Shown piece after piece: positions 58,766 through 64,000 of a stretch of 64,000 bases of DNA; position 1 is the first letter of the stretch; each line of letters starts with the position of its first letter. The DNA comes from Aldrovandia affinis (lineage: Eukaryota; Chordata; Actinopteri; Notacanthiformes; Halosauridae). Under the pieces are notes generated by a model. It did not search any database and was not told the DNA's origin. It saw nothing but the letters and a program-made list of their open reading frames with translations. Made by a program: the position numbers and the translations under genes. The DNA lies in NCBI GenBank assembly GCA_029706075.1, contig JAINUG010000031.1:2091001-2155000 (forward strand). The letters run 5' to 3'.

Positions 58766-61700
58766 CTCCAAACCCGGCTACAGTAACGCCCATCTCCAGC
58801 AGCCTCCCTGGCCTCCTCACACTATTCTGTCTTAGTTGGCTAGTCCCAATGCTGGCATGCTGTGCCTACATTCCTCACATATCCATGACCTGATTAGATT
58901 CATTGCTCAGACACAAGACTGAACATATTACATATAACGCATGTATGTTGCATATAGGCGTCCACATGAAACATGTCAGCCAAATACAAAAAGACAGGCA
59001 GCTTCAAACCTGCAGTTTGAGTATCACTAGCATTACAATCTTTATATGGGCTCATTCATTACCAACAGGTTACATGACATGTATTTGCTCACTAGATCGC
59101 CTTATACAGGGAAACATACACACAATATGTTTTTACACTCTATCTGTATATATACATCTGTATAATGGCACTAACAATTATTTTAATTTTAACCTGAAAC
59201 TAATTACACTGCAGCCTCTATACAAAAAAGTATGCTCTGTACCTCAGCGGTTCTCTGCCTCAATTGTCTTAACACAAACAAAGTCAAATAAGTACAAAGA
59301 ATAATCCCCCATGGGAACCAGCCTAACGTGCTGTCATTATATGAACAAGTATACAAATTATATAATTAAAGCTGTTGTACAGCAGTAGGGGTACTTGTAG
59401 TTAAGTAGTACAAATGTTTAAGTAGCACAGGGACAATTGTAGGTATTTGTAACCTACCACAGTGGTAGATTGTGTGCATTTTAACAATGAGAGGATACAT
59501 ACATGCATACACACACACACTTTTGAAAGGGTGCATCTTGGTCTTATTGCCCAATCGTGTTGTACCCCACTGATATGGTTTCTATTGTTCTCACTCAGCT
59601 GTTATACAGCTGTTATACAATGGGGGGAAACAGCAACAAAAGGATCTTTTCCTTTGTGGCTGGTTTTGCTGTTTGTTCTTTTTCGACCTCAGGGCTTTAC
59701 TTGTGCATTGTAGATCTTAGCTCTCAATAGCTCTATGAGATTTATTTCAAACTTTGGATGGAGACAAGACTGGTGACAGGTCAACAAATAAGTGTCAGTG
59801 ACAGGTAAACAAAGAACCAGGAGACATTTTTCCTGAAAAAATGGTTTACCATGACCCAGAAAGCCCCGAATGGTGGTTTCTTTATTCTAGCGACATAAAA
59901 GGCATGGCTTTGGCAAACCACAGAGGCAGAGTTAATGCCAATGTACCACAGCAATGCCAGGGTGCTTTGGAGCATTTTGACTTTTGTCTTGGAGAGGGGT
60001 TATTCTTGGAGATGTTGACTGGATGCGACAGCGTGGCGATGTGTTTGGCAACGTGTGGATGCTCTTGGTCTCTGTCGGGAGCCCAGTCCTTTTCATTGTC
60101 CGCAGTGTTTAATATTCATTGTTTCAACCTCCACCACTGAGAAAGAAGACGAGCCCCCCTTCACTGCCAAAGATTCAGAAAACAGCATGTCTTTGAAAAT
60201 AAACGGGCCTTTGTATTTTGGAAACTGTTGGTTATATGTAATCATAGACTGCCATTCTACTGTATTTAGAGCCAATATTGTTATTATTGTAATTGACGAT
60301 TATTCATTTTTTCAGTGTTATTGTTGATTTACCATACAGCTTACTTTACTTTACCATTCATTGTCCCTTTTCAGTGAGTCACTTCTAATGTGAGACTGTG
60401 TATATAATTACCAGGGTGTTCATTTTCAATTTATCCTTTCGTTTAAAGAGGTTCTGTGTGTTGTCATATAGAAAAATTCAATTTTGTTAAGTTTATTTAT
60501 TTAAATTGGACTGTATATTAGCAGAAGCCTGAGCCAAAATCAAACCATTGTCTCATGTACCATGTGCAAGTCCACTCGCCTAATAACAGTGATACATTTT
60601 TCATTTATTTCTGTGCTTATCTTACCTGTGGCCATGATGACATGTGGACCGATGTATTTACTCACAGAGGCAAAATAAACTATAAATAATCATGGGTTCT
60701 GAAGTAAATTTTCCGTTATTTCAATACAAAAGGCAAGCATCACATACATGCATGCATACACACTGCCAATCATCACGCACACATGCACACATGCGTGCAT
60801 TAATACAGGCTTTACCTTTCATGTAGTTCAAGATCTGGTGTATGAATCCAATTTGCTAATTTGTTCATTGATGTAATAGCTCAAGGAAATGTCCACTCTG
60901 CCTTATGACAAATCTATTGCATTGTACCTTTTAAGATATGCATTGTGTATTGTGCCATTTCTGAGACAAGTAAAGGCCTTGTTTCATCTTCCAATTGGGG
61001 TAGTTGGAGAGGGATCTAAATAATTCTTCAAACAACAGGAATAAAGAAATGAAATATTGTTGGTAGGACAAGCCTCTTAATCCCTCCTGCACCTGAGGCC
61101 AAATGGATATTGGGGGGGCAGAGATGCACAGACGGTTTTGGGGGAGCCTAATGAGATACTCATTTATGGTTGGTGGCAGAAATCCGAGAAAATTGGGGGA
61201 TGGGGGTAATTCCCTGGAGGGAACCACTTAGGCTTTGAAGGAACCGCACCGCTCCAGTAACACACCAGTCGGTTGCCTAGACACAAATAATAATCTGCTT
61301 TGATGGCGAATACATTCAGAATGGTCCGGTTATTGTTGGCTGCTAATGCTGTGCTGTGTCTGCCTTTAACGTACAGTGCGGCTAGAGGTCTATTCCCCTG
61401 TTTACTGGTGCAGATCCACTGGTTCTGTGCGCTACTCCATTGTTCAGAATTGTGTGCGACTCCATCAGGCACACCCTTCCTTCCCCTCATATCTGTGCCT
61501 CTTTCTGCTTTGTGTGTTTTGCCCTTTTAGGGTCAGCCACTCCCTTCCATGAGCACAATGTTCCGGCAGAAGCCTTGCTGCAAATTAAACCAATCGCGTG
61601 GTGCTGGAAATACAATTCAGTTTCCGGATTCACTTTATTGTCCTACCGATCTGTGCTGATTTTCTATGCTTGTTGAACTGTTGAAATGTAAATGAGTAAA

Positions 61701-62991
61701 AACTAAATATTATAAAATGTGCTTCTATTCATTAAAGGAATAGTATGCCTCTACATTATGGAAGCCATCAATTTCAGTACAGACTCACGAATCATTCCTA
61801 TATATATTTATCATTATGCATGCATCCTTCATCAATGTATATTTAACATGATTTAATGGTAAGCTCAATTTGTGTATAGAACGTGATTTAAGAGTTGACC
61901 TGACCCGATATAGATTTTCACTTTGTAGCCAACATAAATGTATTATTAAATTTAAAATGCAAAACTTTGCCAGAACTGAATGGTGCCACTTTAGTATTGA
62001 ATGAGACTGAATATTATTCATTCTTGAATAATGATTATTGTTTATCAGTCCCATCTTTGATTAATGTGGTAAAGTGGTTTTAATTCTGGTTTTAATTTAA
62101 TAATGTAATTTATTAGCATTCTAACTGTACAAATGACTAGATTTGTGTTGTTTCTTCAGAAAATAAGTGTCTCATTGCTAATAATAATAATAATAATAAT
62201 ATCTAATTATTGTCGTTTGCAATATTATCCCATTGTTGTCATCTTTATTATAATCACCATCATCTTCATCAGTGCCATCCTCATAATGTGGTTCTGTTCA
62301 TAATATCCAAACTAAAGTGTTCTGAATGGTCTGTGCCGTGAAATGCTTCTCATCCAGGCCCTACTATTCACTGAGGTGAGAGAGAATATTTTCAGCGGCC
62401 ACCCCCTCAAAACTCAATAACCTCTCTGGAGAGACACGGAGACTGTCACATACACTCCAGAAAGCAGCTAAAGTATTATCTTCTACGGCTCAGTTATATA
62501 TGGAATCAATATCTGCAACAACATTAATGAGCTCCTGTTATCTTACATTCAAATTACATTTAACATTTTTGCTACATGTTAACTGGTATTAGAGAAAAAT
62601 ACACAGATGTAGTAAAAAAAAAAAAGTGACTTCTCAAGATTAAATAATACATTATTCTACAACAATGGTCAAATCTATGTATGAGGTCAGATTAATTTCG
62701 GAGCAACAGAGCTGCAGATGTCAGACATGAGATAACCCCTGTCTTATAAATGGTCTGTCACTCTCCTGACTGTCATATTGTTTACCAGACGGTTTGAGAT
62801 TCAGATGGCCAGACTACATATAGTAAGGAAGGACATTCTTCTCACAGCCAACCGTGAGCAGTGAATAATCTGCTTCCACACAACATCCTGCTGGAGGTCC
62901 AAACAACCAGCCTTATACACAGGAAGGCCATGTGACAGAGGAAAAGGAAAGTCAACAACAGGACAGACACATCTTGGGGGAGATAATACTG

Positions 62992-62992
<1 letters not shown>
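58766..62992. other. upstream intergenic stretch with no recognised gene
   Basis: Only (ATA)n at 62179-62201 and AT-rich DNA. The 59840-60180 part is GC-richer and repeat-free and might be a conserved element, but nothing proves it. Confidence 0.4.

Positions 62993-63056
<64 letters not shown>
62993..63056. repeat. (CA)n(TA)n compound microsatellite
   Basis: CA run 62993-63027 followed by TA run 63028-63056, directly abutting the Tc1 element end. Confidence 0.92.
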
Positions 63057-63059
<3 letters not shown>

Positions 63060-63304
63060 TCAAGCCGGAAAGTCTGCACACCCCTTTCACCCTCTCCACG
63101 TTTCATTGTGTTACAGACTTATTCTACAATAGATTAAGTTCATTTTTTGTCTCAAAATTCTACACAAAATAGCCCATAATGACAAAGTGAAAACAGGTTT
63201 TAGACATTTGTGCTAATTTATTAAAAATCAAAATGTAATATATCATATGTACACAAGTGTGCACACCCTTTGATATGACACCCAAAAGTGAGCTGAGGTG
63301 CATT

Positions 63305-63467
63305 TTGTTTCCACTGATACTGCTTGAGATGTTTCTACAACTTGATTCTAGTCCACTTGTGGTAAATTCAATTGATTGGACATGATTTGGAAAGGCACAC
63401 ACCTGTCTATATAAGGTGGACTAGAATCAAGTTGTAGAAACATCTCAAGCAGTATCAGTGGAAACAA
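63305..63467. repeat. perfect 52-bp inverted repeat
   Basis: Arms 63305-63356 and 63416-63467 are exact reverse complements separated by 59 nt. The left arm is normal sequence for this element family; the right arm appears to be an inverted copy placed before the transposase region. Confidence 0.95.
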
Positions 63468-63599
63468 TAGAAGTACATTTAGCTGCAATTACAGCTGTGA
63501 GTCTTTCAGTAAGTCTCTAAGAGTCTACTACTTTGTACATCTGGACATTGCCATTTTTGCCCAAAACTTCTTTACAAAATTGCTTGAGCTCCATCAGGT

Positions 63600-64000
63600 G
63601 AACAGCAATTTTAAAATTTGGGATTGAGGTCTGGGCTTTGACTGGGCCACTCCGGGACATAGATTTTAGATTTACACCACTCCAATGTGGCTTTTGCTGT
63701 TTGCTTTGGGTCATTGTCCTGCTGGAATATAAATCTTCTCCTAAGTCCCAGGTCTCTTGCAGACTGCAGCAGGTTTCCCTTGAAGATTGTTTATATCTGG
63801 CTCCATCCATTTTGCCCTCTATTTTGACAAGTTTTCCAGTCCCTGAAGCAGAGAAGCATTCCCATAGCATCAGGCTCCTGCCACCATGTTTCACGTTTCA
63901 TAATGTTCTTGGGACGTTATGCAGTGTTATGCTTGCTCCAAACATAGCGCCTAACGTTGATGCCAAAAAGTTCAATCTTGGTCTCATCAGACTATAGAAT
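63600..64000 (-). pseudogene. Tc1-like transposase pseudogene, partial
   Basis: Reading in from the window end: SDETKIELFGINVRRYVW, then a stop and frame shifts (TWWQEPDAM; the same region in another frame gives [20 protein letters not shown]), then [20 protein letters not shown] and [11 protein letters not shown]. The residues after DLNP read KF instead of the expected Ile-Glu, so the third catalytic acid is lost. The N-terminal half lies beyond position 64000. Confidence 0.8.

Larger units (their letters stand above)
63057..64000 (-). mobile_element. Tc1/mariner element, runs out of window
   Basis: Starts CAGTCAAGCCGGAAAGTCTG after TA. Its first ~360 bp match the MITE at 7411-7917 in opposite orientation. 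A minus-strand transposase remnant follows to the window end. It contains the perfect 52-bp inverted repeat at 63305-63467. Confidence 0.8.

Noticed and set aside
62801-63132. Frames over 62801-63132 on both strands
   Set aside because: Arise from the (CA)n(TA)n microsatellite.

Overview
The window reads as vertebrate nuclear DNA from a ray-finned fish, most likely a teleost. It is AT-rich and gene-poor, with no bacterial-style operons. It is full of Tc1/mariner, piggyBac, L2/CR1 LINE and tRNA-derived SINE copies of the kinds common in fish. Almost every long open frame is a decayed transposase or reverse transcriptase.

The one host gene I can support is mitf (microphthalmia-associated transcription factor), on the minus strand. 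Exon 1A, with the MITF-A start codon, lies at 56025..55922. The alternative-isoform 'B domain' exon (1B) lies at 21531..21282. Both have canonical splice sites, and the reading phase is compatible across the join (2 nt + 1 nt make one Ser codon). The 34.4-kb intron between them (55921..21532) fills the middle of the window. The left 21.3 kb is the start of the next intron, which should lead to exon 1M and/or exon 2 beyond the window. The right 8 kb lies upstream of the MITF-A first exon.

Repeat layout, left to right. (1) 1.7-9.4 kb is an almost solid block: a Tc1-like copy with DD36E spacing, an LTR element carrying a long coiled-coil frame and holding two nested insertions, a Tc1-related MITE, and a DD38E 'Intruder'-like Tc1 copy. 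(2) At 15.5 kb is a 287-bp internal-deletion derivative of the same DD38E family. (3) At 22.1-23.4 kb is another decayed Tc1. (4) At 26.4-29.5 kb are a tandem duplication with a SINE in one unit and a 265-bp direct duplication. (5) At 29.9-31.5 kb is a 5'-truncated L2 LINE. (6) 33.0-37.3 kb is a second block: a piggyBac deletion derivative with intact TTAA duplications, a CR1-type LINE 3' end, a pogo-like fragment, a Tc1 copy with a long open frame that lacks its third catalytic region, and a second DD38E copy. (7) At 39.7-49.2 kb are hAT pieces and several SINEs, one with a perfect 13-bp target duplication. (8) At 52.2 kb is a near-perfect 39-bp-arm palindrome. (9) 63.06 kb to the window end is a Tc1 copy containing a perfect 52-bp inverted repeat.

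Nothing here forms a new multi-gene system. The most interesting content is the alternative-promoter architecture of mitf embedded in a dense nested transposon landscape, plus an LTR element whose only visible coding content is a coiled-coil protein and whose LTR carries a TATA box and a CRE in the same orientation as mitf.
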